Shown: in pieces, positions 9,236 to 17,915 of the stretch
Numbering within the stretch: the first letter of the stretch is position 1
Layout: each line of letters begins with the position of its first letter
Source: JAJEFO01 sp009843725
GTDB taxonomy: Bacteria; Pseudomonadota; Alphaproteobacteria; Rhodobacterales; Rhodobacteraceae
DNA length: 64,000 bases
Assembly: GCA_965243215.1 (NCBI GenBank)
Contig: CBDEUJ010000004.1
Span: 682,001-746,000, forward strand
Direction: 5' to 3'
The notes under the pieces: generated by a model
What the model saw: the letters and a program-made list of their open reading frames with translations, nothing else
Databases searched by the model: none
Told to the model about the DNA's origin: nothing
Made by a program: the position numbers and the translations under genes

Positions 9236-9465
9236 TGGTCCCCGTATTTGCTGCGCGAGCTCCAGGCCGTGACCGACAGCAACGGCTGGCCGTGGTCGGA
9301 AAGCCTGGCAATGGGGGTGAGCACTTGCGCGTAGGGAGTTTTACTCGAGAGAGAGCCGGTCAATTCCACTCAAGGGAGAGCCACCCAATGGCACCATGGG
9401 AGCCACCCGGAGCGAAGCGACGCGATCAGGCCGCACCATGACCGGGACGTCGAGTGCTGCGTACA

Positions 9466-10107
9466 TCACTTCCCCTCCAGTTCCGCAACCAGCTCGGCCG
9501 TCGTCACCTGGCGGCAGTAGCCCTTGATCGCGCTGAGTGAATTGTCGTGCCGGTCTTGCGTATGGGTCAGGCAAGCGTCGGTGACCTGCGTGACGAGGTA
9601 GCCTAGGTCGCAGGCGTCCCGGATCGCGCTTTCGACGCATTGGTCCGTCAAGAGCCCCGAGATCACCAGTTGCTTCACGCCCAGATTGTGCAGGACGTAG
9701 TCGACATTGGTCGAAATGAATACCGAGGACGAGGATTTGGGCAGCACGATCTCGTCTCCCTCGGGCGCGATCTGGTCGATGACCTTCCCGTCCCAAGACC
9801 CTTTGGGCACGTTGAACCCGGTGATCTTGTAGTCAAGCGACCGGTCGCGACCATCGAGCGTCAGGCTTTCGATCGTGGTGTACATCACTTCTGTCCCGAC
9901 GGCACGGCAAGCGGCCTGAAGTGCCTGCATGTTCGGTATGACGCGCGCATTCATCTCATTGAAGAACCAGCCGTACTTCGCCTCGAACCGCGCATTTTCA
10001 TACTCCGCGAACTCTGCGCCATCGGGGTGAGCCGAGAAGTTCTGAACGTCGATGAACAACAGCGCGCTGTGGGCTGGATCAAGCGGTATTTCGCGGGACA
10101 GCGTCAT
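9466..10107 (-). CDS. isochorismatase-fold cysteine hydrolase
   Basis: 213 residues from the ATG at 10107. The catalytic triad of the family is visible: Asp in LFIDVQNF near residue 19, Lys in LPKSSSSVF and Cys in LLTDQCVESAIRDA. Members hydrolyse amide or ureide bonds (nicotinamidase, biuret hydrolase, ureidoacrylate hydrolase RutB, N-carbamoylsarcosine amidase). Its start lies 4 bp after the stop of the N-formylglutamate amidohydrolase gene, so the two form an operon that is divergent from the RpiR-led operon. Together they suggest stepwise deamidation of a nitrogenous compound. The substrate is not determinable here. Confidence 0.85.
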   Translation of the reverse strand: MTLSREIPLDPAHSALLFIDVQNFSAHPDGAEFAEYENARFEAKYGWFFNEMNARVIPNMQALQAACRAVGTEVMYTTIESLTLDGRDRSLDYKITGFNVPKGSWDGKVIDQIAPEGDEIVLPKSSSSVFISTNVDYVLHNLGVKQLVISGLLTDQCVESAIRDACDLGYLVTQVTDACLTHTQDRHDNSLSAIKGYCRQVTTAELVAELEGK

Positions 10108-10111
10108 CTCA

Positions 10112-10870
10112 TCAGATCCCCACCACGGACCGGATGGCATCCGCCAACAGATCAGCCCAAAGTGCGATTCCCGCCTCTTCGCCAAGCTGGTCGTTGCGAA
10201 CCTCGATAAGGCTGTGCGTCAGGCCGCGCGGCTCGGCATGGGCTGGAATGAACCAGTCGCTCTTGGCTTCAATCCGGTAGGGCTTGTTCACCGCCAGCGT
10301 CAGGTCGGGGCGTGCGACTGCGACATGACCGCAAAGAGCGCGTGCGGTCGCCAAATCGGTACGGCTCAGGAATCCAGCCTGCCAGGGGCGCGTGACACCG
10401 TCCAGCTTGGGCATGAAGGAATGAACCGAAAACGCCGCATGTCGACCCTCGATCAGCTTGCCGACGGCGGCATTCATCGGCGCGAAAATTTCTTCGACGC
10501 GGGCAGATCGTTCGGCGGCACTGGCGGCCTGGTTGCCGGGAACGGGCGCGTGATCGCTTTCCAGAGGCACCGACAGCGGACTGTCGGGCGGGCGGTTACA
10601 GTCAATCACCAACCTCGAGTAACGCTGGATCACCAAAGGCGCGCCAAGGCGTTCGGCCAGTTTCCGGGCCAAGGCCTCCGCACCGATGTCCCATCCGCGA
10701 TGGCTGTCGAGGATGGTCTTCGCGATGCCCAGGTCCCCCAGGGCTTCGGGTATGTCGCGGCCTGCATGCTCGCAAAGAAGAAACACCGGAGAGGCACTGT
10801 CGGCATGCGCCACCTCAACGGGATCAGGGTCTTTGGCGCTAAGGAGAGTGCGGGCAACGACGTGGTTCAT
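10112..10870 (-). CDS. N-formylglutamate amidohydrolase family protein
   Basis: 252 residues with the FGase pattern: VFLLCEHAGRDIP near residue 23, then DSHRGWDIGAEALARKL, SRLVIDCNRPP and VHSFMPKLDG. Members remove formyl or related acyl groups from N-acylated amino acids, as in the last step of one histidine pathway. No hut genes are nearby, so the substrate may be another N-acyl amino acid. I chose the ATG at 10870; an upstream extension to 10960 would read through the AT-rich promoter. The gene is divergent from rpiR with inverted repeats between the two starts, so RpiR control is likely. Confidence 0.85.
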   Translation of the reverse strand: MNHVVARTLLSAKDPDPVEVAHADSASPVFLLCEHAGRDIPEALGDLGIAKTILDSHRGWDIGAEALARKLAERLGAPLVIQRYSRLVIDCNRPPDSPLSVPLESDHAPVPGNQAASAAERSARVEEIFAPMNAAVGKLIEGRHAAFSVHSFMPKLDGVTRPWQAGFLSRTDLATARALCGHVAVARPDLTLAVNKPYRIEAKSDWFIPAHAEPRGLTHSLIEVRNDQLGEEAGIALWADLLADAIRSVVGI

Positions 10871-10900
10871 GACGTCAAGGTAGAAAAAATAAATGTTCAA

Positions 10901-10939
10901 AGTCAATAAAAAATCAATTGACTGAAAAAAAGTTTCCAG
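10901..10939. promoter_or_regulatory. AT-rich inverted repeats, candidate RpiR operator
   Basis: In this unusually AT-rich gap between two divergent genes, AGTCAA (10901-10906) and TTGACT (10918-10923) form a 6-bp-arm dyad. A second imperfect dyad, CTGAAAAAAAGTTTCCAG, lies at 10922-10939. RpiR-family regulators commonly bind A/T-centred palindromes of this kind. The position suits control of both the amidohydrolase pair and the rpiR operon. This is inference from position and symmetry. Confidence 0.45.
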
Positions 10940-10952
10940 AGACGATGTGTCC

Positions 10953-11798
10953 ATGAGCATCCGTGGCCAAATCGAAGCAACGTCTGACTCGCTGACCCAA
11001 TCCGAACGGAAGCTGGCTGCCGCACTCTTGTCGGATTACCCTTATGCGGGACTGGTCTCGATCCAGGAACTCGCGGAACGGGCCGAGGTGTCCGCACCCT
11101 CGATTTCAAGGTTCGTAACCAAGATCGGGCTTTCAGGCTATCCGGACATGCAAAGGCGCCTGATCGCTGAACTGCGCGCGGGCAATCGCTCGCCGGTAGA
11201 CATTCACGCCAACGCCGAGCGCATCGATGGCGGCTATTTGTCAGGCTTCCTCGGGCGGGCCGCTGAGCAGATGCAATCGGCGGGCGAGGCCGTGACAGAA
11301 GGTCAGTTCGACCGCATCTGCACTCTTCTGGCCGATCCAAAGCGCAGCGTCTTTGCCGTCGGCGGACGGATCAGCGACGCGACTGCGCAGCACCTGTCGT
11401 TCCACTTGCGCCAATCGCGCGAGGGTGTCTATCATCTTCCCCGAGACCCCGAAGCCTGGCCGGAATACCTCCTGCGCATGAAGGCGGGCGACGTCTTCTT
11501 CCTGGTCGACTTCCGCCGCTATCAGGACAATCTTTGCCAGTTGGCGGAACAGGCTGGCAGGAAGCGTGTTCAGGTGGTGTTGATGACCGACAAGTGGCTT
11601 TCGCCTGCAACGCGGCATGCCGCCGAGGTGCTGGCAGTGCCGATCGACACGGGCACTATCTGGGACAGCTACTCGGCCGCCTTGGCCGTGACCGAGGCAC
11701 TTGTCACGCGAGTGGCTGAACGGGACTGGGACAGGACACGCGCACGGATCGAGGCCTGGGATGCCGTCAGGCCCGCCAGGGGAGAGGCCGAGGAATGA
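10953..11798 (+). CDS. RpiR family transcriptional regulator (MurR/RpiR)
   Basis: 281 residues. Residues 1-75 are the RpiR helix-turn-helix (LTQSERKLAAALL, then SIQELAERAEVSAPSISRF) and residues about 120-250 are the SIS domain that binds a phosphorylated or acidic effector (VFAVGGRISDATAQHLSFHL, GDVFFLVDFRRY). I chose the ATG at 10953; a GTG two codons earlier is possible. The stop overlaps the start of the glutamine-synthetase-like gene by ATGA, so the regulator heads the operon. It probably acts at the palindromic gap just upstream. The effector is unknown; RpiR proteins near amino-acid or amide genes are known as well as sugar ones. Confidence 0.88.
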   Translation: MSIRGQIEATSDSLTQSERKLAAALLSDYPYAGLVSIQELAERAEVSAPSISRFVTKIGLSGYPDMQRRLIAELRAGNRSPVDIHANAERIDGGYLSGFLGRAAEQMQSAGEAVTEGQFDRICTLLADPKRSVFAVGGRISDATAQHLSFHLRQSREGVYHLPRDPEAWPEYLLRMKAGDVFFLVDFRRYQDNLCQLAEQAGRKRVQVVLMTDKWLSPATRHAAEVLAVPIDTGTIWDSYSAALAVTEALVTRVAERDWDRTRARIEAWDAVRPARGEAEE

Positions 11799-13096
11799 GC
11801 GACCTGATCTTTGCGGCGACCTGTGATCTTGCGGGCAAGGTGCGCGGCAAGGCTTTTCCTGCAGACCAGCTGGAGCAGCGCCTGAAGCGCGGGGTGGGCT
11901 GGACGCCGACCAACGTTCAGATCAACTGCTTTGACGGAATCGCGGACAGCCCGTTCGGCGCCTTGGGGGACCTGCTTCTGATCCCGGACGAAAGCGCGTG
12001 CGTAGTTGCCGATTTCGGCACGCACATCGAAAGGTTCATGCTGGGCGACATCGTCACGCTGGACGGAGAGCCGTGGGAATTCTGCACCCGCGCCTTGCTG
12101 AAGTCGGCCCTCGCGCGGCTGGAGGCCGTTGGCGGCGTGCGGCTCCTTGCCGCGTTCGAGCACGAGTTCCAATTGAAGGGTCAGGGCCTGGCGCCGGGCG
12201 GAAGCTACGAACGCGGCGGGTTCGAGGCGGCGCGCGGGCTTTGCGAGGCGTTGATGACTCAGATCGCGGCGGCTGGCTTCAGTCCCGACAGCATCATGAA
12301 AGAGTACGGCCCCAGCCAATACGAGGTCGTGATCGGTCCCGAACAGGGCGTGCGCGCCGCCGATGCCGCCGTGATCGTGCGCGAACTGACCCGGTCGACC
12401 GCACGCGCTCATGGGCAGGCCGTCACGTTCACGCCAATCCGCGATCCCGCAAGCGTGGGCAATGGCGTGCACGTCCACATGAGCTTCCTGAATCCGGACG
12501 GCACGCCCGCGACCTTTGACGAAGACGGTCCTTGCGGCATGTCCGGGATCACGGGGGCCTTCGCGGCTGGCGTCCTGAAGCATCTCGACTCGATCCTGGC
12601 GCTCACCGCCCCCTCGGTGGTCTCCTACCTTCGCCTGACCCCGCATCGCTGGTCGGCGGCCTACAACAACCTCGGCTTCCGGGATCGCGAAGCCTCGCTC
12701 CGTGTCTGCCCCGTGACATCCAGGGACCCCGCCGGCATCGTGCGCCAGTTCAACATCGAATTCCGCGCCGCCGATGCCGCCGCCTGCCCGCATCTGGCTC
12801 TCGGAGCCATCGTGCACGCCGGATGTCAGGGCATTGAAGAGGGCCTAGCCGCTCCGGAACCGACCGAAGAGGACTTGTCGCTGCTCGCGCCCGAAGGCCT
12901 GGCCGCACGCGGCTTCATCCGCCTGCCAGAATCGCTGGAAGCGGCACTCGAACGGTTTGCCGCCAACGACACGGTCACCGGCTGGTTCCCTAAAGCCTTC
13001 GCACCGGTCTACTGCGTCCACAAGGAGAGCGAGATCGCCCATTTGGCCGAGATGGACGCGGGTGCGCGGTGCGCTGCCTATGAGGCGACCTACTGA
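11795..13096 (+). CDS. glutamine synthetase family protein (gamma-glutamyl ligase-like)
   Basis: 433 residues. The GS catalytic domain shows FEHEFQL (metal-binding Glu pair) near residue 123, GPSQYEVVIGP near 170, GNGVHVHMSF near 222, and the C-terminal FNIEFRAADAAACPH. Key residues of the ATP-dependent ligase core are present. The short N-terminal domain (residues 1-100) resembles GS-like proteins used to glutamylate amines (PuuA, GlnT-like types) more than housekeeping GlnA, which lies elsewhere in most genomes. Its neighbours suggest ATP-dependent activation of an amine or amino acid in this module. It is coupled to rpiR (ATGA overlap) and to the next gene (TGATG). Confidence 0.85.
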   Translation: MSDLIFAATCDLAGKVRGKAFPADQLEQRLKRGVGWTPTNVQINCFDGIADSPFGALGDLLLIPDESACVVADFGTHIERFMLGDIVTLDGEPWEFCTRALLKSALARLEAVGGVRLLAAFEHEFQLKGQGLAPGGSYERGGFEAARGLCEALMTQIAAAGFSPDSIMKEYGPSQYEVVIGPEQGVRAADAAVIVRELTRSTARAHGQAVTFTPIRDPASVGNGVHVHMSFLNPDGTPATFDEDGPCGMSGITGAFAAGVLKHLDSILALTAPSVVSYLRLTPHRWSAAYNNLGFRDREASLRVCPVTSRDPAGIVRQFNIEFRAADAAACPHLALGAIVHAGCQGIEEGLAAPEPTEEDLSLLAPEGLAARGFIRLPESLEAALERFAANDTVTGWFPKAFAPVYCVHKESEIAHLAEMDAGARCAAYEATY

Positions 13097-14169
13097 TGGC
13101 AGACGGCCCCTCGGACCAGGCGCTCGTGCCCTTTGTCAGCGTCGAGAACATGTTGGCCTTGATCCACGACCGCGGGCTGGATCGGTGCCTGATTGAGCTG
13201 ACCGACATCATCGAGACCGATTTCCGGCGATGGGAGCAGTTCGGCAAGTCGCCCCGCGTCGCCGCGCATTCACCCATTGGTGTGATCGAATTGATGCCGG
13301 CCTCGGATGGCGTTGACTATGCATTCAAGTTCGTCAACGGCCACCCGGCGAACATGCGGCTCGGGCTGCAAACGGTGACGGCCTTCGGGGCGCTCGCATC
13401 GGTCGAAACAGGATACCCCAAGCTCTTTTCCGAGATGACGCTGCTGACTGCCCTGCGCACGGCGGCGACCTCGGCGATGGCGACCCGTGCCCTGGCGCGA
13501 AATGACAGCCGCGTGGCGGCCATCATCGGCAATGGCGCGCAGTCCGAGTTTCAGGCAATCGCACTGGCTGTGGTCTGCGGCATCAAGGACTTTCGTCTCT
13601 TTGACACCGACCCGGATGCTACCCTGCGGTGCATGGCAAACCTCGCCGGGCGGGACCTGTCGCTGACGGGCTGCACCTCCAGGGAAGAGGCTGTCCTTGG
13701 CGCGGACGTCATCACCACTTGTACCGCCGACAAGCGCTTTCAGACGATCCTGACCGATAATCTGGTGGGCGCGGGACTACATGTAAATGCGATCGGCGGC
13801 GATTGCCCCGGCAAGACAGAGCTGCACCGCGACATCCTTCTTCGCTCGGACATCTTTGTCGAGTACGCGCCACAGACCCGGATCGAGGGCGACATTCAGC
13901 AACTGAACGCCGAACACCCAGTGACCGAGCTTTGGTCCGTGCTGAGCGGCACTTCCGAAGGACGGACGGACACCGATCAGATAACCGTCTTTGACGGGGT
14001 CGGATTTTCGATTGAGGACTTTTCCGCGCTGCGTTGGCTTGCAGAGCGGGTGGCCAATGGCGCGGCCGCCGAGATGATCGACCTGATCGCCGACCCCGAT
14101 GACCCGCGCGATCTTTACGGCATGACCCGGCGATATGCAGCGCGACCACGGTTGGAGAACGCCGGATGA
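13096..14169 (+). CDS. ornithine cyclodeaminase / mu-crystallin family protein
   Basis: 357 residues. The NAD-binding part has AIIGNGAQSEFQAIAL near residue 137 and DADVITTCTAD-like sequence near 208. The N-terminal half holds the substrate-binding region with FKFVNGHPANMRLGLQT. The family deaminates ornithine to proline or reduces cyclic imines, and some members act on other amino acids (for example EutC in ectoine breakdown). The gene overlaps the stop of the GS-like gene by one base, and its own stop overlaps the transporter fusion by ATGA. Ornithine, lysine or an ectoine-like intermediate are all possible substrates. Confidence 0.85.
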   Translation: MADGPSDQALVPFVSVENMLALIHDRGLDRCLIELTDIIETDFRRWEQFGKSPRVAAHSPIGVIELMPASDGVDYAFKFVNGHPANMRLGLQTVTAFGALASVETGYPKLFSEMTLLTALRTAATSAMATRALARNDSRVAAIIGNGAQSEFQAIALAVVCGIKDFRLFDTDPDATLRCMANLAGRDLSLTGCTSREEAVLGADVITTCTADKRFQTILTDNLVGAGLHVNAIGGDCPGKTELHRDILLRSDIFVEYAPQTRIEGDIQQLNAEHPVTELWSVLSGTSEGRTDTDQITVFDGVGFSIEDFSALRWLAERVANGAAAEMIDLIADPDDPRDLYGMTRRYAARPRLENAG

Positions 14170-16049
14170 CGGCGCCGCTCGACACCCATCCGGCGCGTCT
14201 TGGCGGGGCCAACCTCTTGCGCACGGCAGCGGTGCTGGCAGCGCTGCTGTTCACGGTCACGATCCTGGGCTGGGGATTCGGGCGCACCGGTGAACGCATT
14301 GCGGTGCTGATGTGCGTTAACGTGGCGGCGGTCGTGTCGTTGATGGTCTATTGCGGGAATACCGGAATCGTCAGTTTCGGCCACGGAGCCTTTATGACAG
14401 TCGGGGCTTATCTTTCAGGCATCCTAACGATGCCGGCCGGCCTGCAGCGATCCGCCTTGCCGGATTTGCCCGCATGGCTGGCCGGCCACGAACTGCCGGT
14501 TCTGGCGGCGATCCCGTTTGTCGCTCTTGCAGGGCTGGGCGTGGCGCTGCTGACCGGAAGCGCGATTGCTCGGCTGGCGGGTGCCTCGGCCACAATCGCC
14601 ACGCTTGGACTGCTGATCATCGTTCACTCCATCGCCGTCAGTGCGCGCGAGATCACAAGGGGCAGCCAGACATTCTATGGCGTGCCGCGTGTGACGGATC
14701 TGGCCACCGTCCTATGCGCGGCCGTCTTGTTCATCCTGCTTGCACGGGCCTATCGCGAAAGCCGGTGGGGCCTCTTTGCCCGCGCCGTGCGGGACGACGA
14801 GGACTCGGCCACGGCCCTGGGCATTGCTCCGCGCCGTGCGCGATTGGTTGCCTGGAGCCTTTCCGGCGCCATGGCGACGGTTGCTGGCGCGCTCTACGGC
14901 CATATCCTGGGCGCCTTCTCGCCCGCATCCTTCTACCTGGGGCTCGTCTTTGCCCAAGTCGTGATGATGATCGTCGGTGGCATGGCCTCGGTCGGGGGGG
15001 CGGTGGTCGGCGTGATCGCCGTCACGCTGCTGCAGAACTCGGTGCGCACCCTCGAAGGCGGCGTGACGGTTCTCGGCACGACATTGCCTGAAGTGTTCGG
15101 CCTGACGACGGTGGCGCTGGGCTTCGCGATCCTGCTGGCGATCTGGTTGCGTCCGCAAGGCATCGTCGGCAGGTTCGAACTTGGCCCGGGACCGGATGCA
15201 CCCATTCTTTGTCGCATTGCGCGCCAGGCCAAACCTGCGAGGTCCCCGGCACCTGCAGACGACGCCAAGTTGGTCGGAACAAGCTTGTCGAAGAAATTCG
15301 CCGGAGTGCAAGCAGTTGACGATGTGAGCTTCGAGGCCCCCACCGGTCGGATAACAGGCCTCATCGGCCCTAACGGGGCGGGCAAGTCAACGCTCGTGAA
15401 CCTGTTGACCCGACAATATGACGCCGATGCCGGGGCGGCTCGGATTGGTGCGGTCAACCTCACCCATCTGCCACCCCATGACGTGATCCGCCACGGAGTG
15501 GCGCGCAGCTTCCAGAACCTGCGGCTCTTCAACGGGCTGACGGCCTATGAAAACGTGCTGGTGGCCGCCCTGGCGGCAGGTCTCGACAGAGCCGATGCCC
15601 ATGCGGTCACCCTCCGCGAGCTTCAGGCCTTCGACCTTGGCGACATTGCAGGCAAGCGTTCGGAAAGCCTGCCCTACGGCGCGCGTAAGCGTTTGGAAAT
15701 CGCGCGCGCCCTGGCGCAGGAACCGTCGATCCTGCTGCTCGACGAGCCTGCAGCGGGCATGAACCCGATGGAAACCGAGGAACTCGCCGACCGGCTCGAT
15801 GCCGTCGGGCGGGATCGCAACATCGGCATCTTGCTGATTGATCACGACCTGAAGTTCGTCAACCGACTGTCGAGCCGCATTGTCGTGATGAACCGGGGCC
15901 GGAAGATTGCCGAGGGGACACCGGACGAGGTGCGCGGCGATGCGCACGTGATCGAGGCCTATATCGGGCGCGGCAGGACGGCACGCGCAGCCGAAACCAC
16001 AGACAGCGATCAAGACCGTCCAGACCAAACAGAAGGAGTACTGGCATGA
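14166..16049 (+). CDS. LivM-LivG fusion: branched-chain amino acid-type ABC permease plus ATPase
   Basis: 627 residues combining two subunits normally encoded apart. Residues about 10-345 are a LivM-type permease with roughly nine or ten membrane segments (GNTGIVSFGHGAFMTVGAYL is the typical helix-2 region). Residues about 370-610 are the LivG ATPase: Walker A GPNGAGKST near residue 402, signature LPYGARKRLEIARAL, Walker B ILLLDEPAAGMNP and the switch His in LIDHDLKFV. The C-terminus overlaps the binding-protein gene by ATGA. It forms an importer with the SBP, LivF and LivH that follow. Fused LivMG proteins are known in Proteobacteria. Confidence 0.92.
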   Translation: MTAPLDTHPARLGGANLLRTAAVLAALLFTVTILGWGFGRTGERIAVLMCVNVAAVVSLMVYCGNTGIVSFGHGAFMTVGAYLSGILTMPAGLQRSALPDLPAWLAGHELPVLAAIPFVALAGLGVALLTGSAIARLAGASATIATLGLLIIVHSIAVSAREITRGSQTFYGVPRVTDLATVLCAAVLFILLARAYRESRWGLFARAVRDDEDSATALGIAPRRARLVAWSLSGAMATVAGALYGHILGAFSPASFYLGLVFAQVVMMIVGGMASVGGAVVGVIAVTLLQNSVRTLEGGVTVLGTTLPEVFGLTTVALGFAILLAIWLRPQGIVGRFELGPGPDAPILCRIARQAKPARSPAPADDAKLVGTSLSKKFAGVQAVDDVSFEAPTGRITGLIGPNGAGKSTLVNLLTRQYDADAGAARIGAVNLTHLPPHDVIRHGVARSFQNLRLFNGLTAYENVLVAALAAGLDRADAHAVTLRELQAFDLGDIAGKRSESLPYGARKRLEIARALAQEPSILLLDEPAAGMNPMETEELADRLDAVGRDRNIGILLIDHDLKFVNRLSSRIVVMNRGRKIAEGTPDEVRGDAHVIEAYIGRGRTARAAETTDSDQDRPDQTEGVLA

Positions 16050-17194
16050 ATACCAAATCCATCCTGCTGGCGAGCGTCGCTGCCGCGATCAGCGGTGCGG
16101 CTGTTGCCGAGGACTATGTCATCGGCGTGATGTCGGCCCAGTCCGGCTATCTCGCGCCTTATGACGGCCCGGCCTACGCTGGGTTTCAGTTCTGCATTGA
16201 CGAGATGAACGCCAATGGCGGCCTGAACGGCACAACCCCGGTCAGGCTGATCGTGAAGGACACCCGCTCGGACATCGCTATGGGCGTGCAGGTGGTGCAG
16301 GAAATGATCGACGAAGGCGCGCGGTTCATCGTGTCCTCCGCGGACGCGGATCCGACAATTGCCGCCGCCCAGATCACGGCTGTCGACATGATCCCGACCA
16401 TGACCTTTGCAGGCACCGCACCGGTCCTTACACAAGTCGGCCCGCACGTCTTCGGCAGCTACCCGGCAGACAACCAGCAGGCCACTGTTCTGGCAGGCCA
16501 TGCCCGCGAGCAGGGCTTTGAGAGCGTCTGGCTCGTGAAGTCGCCCGACAGCGCCTATACGCTTGGCGGCCCGGAGTATTTCGGGGAGGCATTCGTCTCC
16601 CTGGGCGGCGCGGTCGTGGGCGAGAGCACCTATTCGCTCAACCAGCCCGACTTTTCGGCGATCGTCACCACGATCCGGAACGCGGACACAGCCCCTGACC
16701 TGATCGTGACCTGGGCATGGGAGCCTGACTTTCCCGCCTTCATCCGCGCCCTGCGCGGAGCCGGGATGGACACGCAGGTGATGGGTGGCGACGTGCTTGA
16801 CACGCCGACCGTGCGCGGCCTCGGCGACGTGGTCACAGGCGTGGTGCATACCTCGGGCGGCTTCCCGCATGAAGGCTCCGCCTACGCCGATTTCATCGAC
16901 CGGTTCACGGTCGCCACCGGCACCGCGCCAGACAACAACTACTACGTCAACGGCTGTGACATCGCACACATGATCGAGCAGGCTGTTGCGGCCGCCGGCA
17001 GCACCGATCCGGCAGCTGTCAGCGCGGCGATGGCGGGCATCGAGGACGGCCAGGGCATCATGTCCAACTTCACGTTTGCAGGCACCGACCGGATGCCGCT
17101 TCGAGACGTTGTGGTCGCCAGGATCTCGGCAGAAGGCAATAAGGAGTTTGTCTTGCGCGAAGCCGCCGATCCGGCGATCCTGCCGAGCCCCTGA
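16046..17194 (+). CDS. periplasmic substrate-binding protein, LivJ/AmiC type
   Basis: 382 residues. A signal peptide ends about residue 21 (ASVAAAISGAAVA, then EDYVIGVMSAQSG). The mature part has the type-I periplasmic fold of amino-acid and amide binders (DEMNANGGLNG, LIVKDTRSD, SSADADPTIAAA). It captures substrate for the LivMG-LivF-LivH importer. Given the neighbouring amidohydrolases and ligase, an amide or N-acyl amino acid is as likely as leucine-type ligands. The ATG overlaps the preceding stop, and only 3 bp separate its stop from livF. This is the one binding-protein gene here with no hairpin behind it. Confidence 0.92.
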   Translation: MNTKSILLASVAAAISGAAVAEDYVIGVMSAQSGYLAPYDGPAYAGFQFCIDEMNANGGLNGTTPVRLIVKDTRSDIAMGVQVVQEMIDEGARFIVSSADADPTIAAAQITAVDMIPTMTFAGTAPVLTQVGPHVFGSYPADNQQATVLAGHAREQGFESVWLVKSPDSAYTLGGPEYFGEAFVSLGGAVVGESTYSLNQPDFSAIVTTIRNADTAPDLIVTWAWEPDFPAFIRALRGAGMDTQVMGGDVLDTPTVRGLGDVVTGVVHTSGGFPHEGSAYADFIDRFTVATGTAPDNNYYVNGCDIAHMIEQAVAAAGSTDPAAVSAAMAGIEDGQGIMSNFTFAGTDRMPLRDVVVARISAEGNKEFVLREAADPAILPSP

Positions 17195-17197
17195 ACG

Positions 17198-17911
17198 ATG
17201 GAGACCGCCCTCGACGTCACCTCTCTTGACGTGCGCTACGGCCCCGTGCGGGCCGTGCGCGGCGTCGATCTCATGGTGCCCGAAGCCGGGGTTACCGCCC
17301 TTCTGGGAGCAAACGGGGCCGGCAAGACCAGCACCGTGATGGCCGTCGCCGGGGTGGTTCCGGTGGCGGGGGGCTGCGTCCGCATCTTCGGGGAAGACAT
17401 GACCAGGGCCGCGCCAGACGCGATCGTTCGCGCGGGCCTGGCCATTTCGCCGGAGGGGCGGCGCATATTCGCCTCGCTGACGGTGGAGGAAAACCTGATC
17501 CTGGCTGGCACCTCCGCAGGATCGCCAAAGACCGCTGCAGACCGCCGCGCAGGACTGATGGAGCGCTTTCCCATCCTGGGCGAGCGCCGCCGCCAGTTGG
17601 CGGGGCTCCTGTCAGGCGGCGAGCAACAAATGCTCGCCGTGGCGCGGGCCTTGATGAGCGAGCCTCGGCTTGTCTTGATGGACGAGCCTTCCCTCGGCCT
17701 TGCCCCACGAATGATAGATTCGATCTTTGCGATCATCGAAGATCTGAAGTCCGAGGGCATCTCGATCCTGCTCGTGGAACAGAATGCCGTGCTGGCGCTG
17801 TCAGTGGCCGACCACGCGGTGGTGCTGGCCAATGGCGCCGTTGCTGTTGCCGGCAGCCCTGCCGATCTTGCCGGCGATGACATCCTGAAATCGGCCTACC
17901 TTGCTGCGTGA
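17198..17911 (+). CDS. livF: ABC transporter ATP-binding protein LivF
   Basis: 237 residues, the normal size for LivF. Walker A is GANGAGKTS near residue 35, the signature is LSGGEQQMLAVARAL, and Walker B is LVLMDEPSLGLAP. It pairs with the LivG half of the fusion to drive import. The ATG is 3 bp past the binding-protein stop. The order permease-ATPase fusion, SBP, LivF, LivH differs from the E. coli order but is common in Alphaproteobacteria. Confidence 0.93.
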   Translation: METALDVTSLDVRYGPVRAVRGVDLMVPEAGVTALLGANGAGKTSTVMAVAGVVPVAGGCVRIFGEDMTRAAPDAIVRAGLAISPEGRRIFASLTVEENLILAGTSAGSPKTAADRRAGLMERFPILGERRRQLAGLLSGGEQQMLAVARALMSEPRLVLMDEPSLGLAPRMIDSIFAIIEDLKSEGISILLVEQNAVLALSVADHAVVLANGAVAVAGSPADLAGDDILKSAYLAA

Positions 17912-17915
17912 TCCC

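Noticed and set aside
7414..9369. 651-residue open frame on the minus strand
   Set aside because: It runs antisense to the E1, lipoyl and hydrolase genes, has low-complexity Arg/Ser-rich composition and no recognisable domain; typical of GC-rich DNA.
9341..9465. Possible IS end or further remnant between the pRiA4b fragment and the cysteine hydrolase
   Set aside because: Short repeated-looking phrases (GGGAGAGCC, GGAGCCACCC) occur, but I found no inverted end, duplication or family match to support an element.
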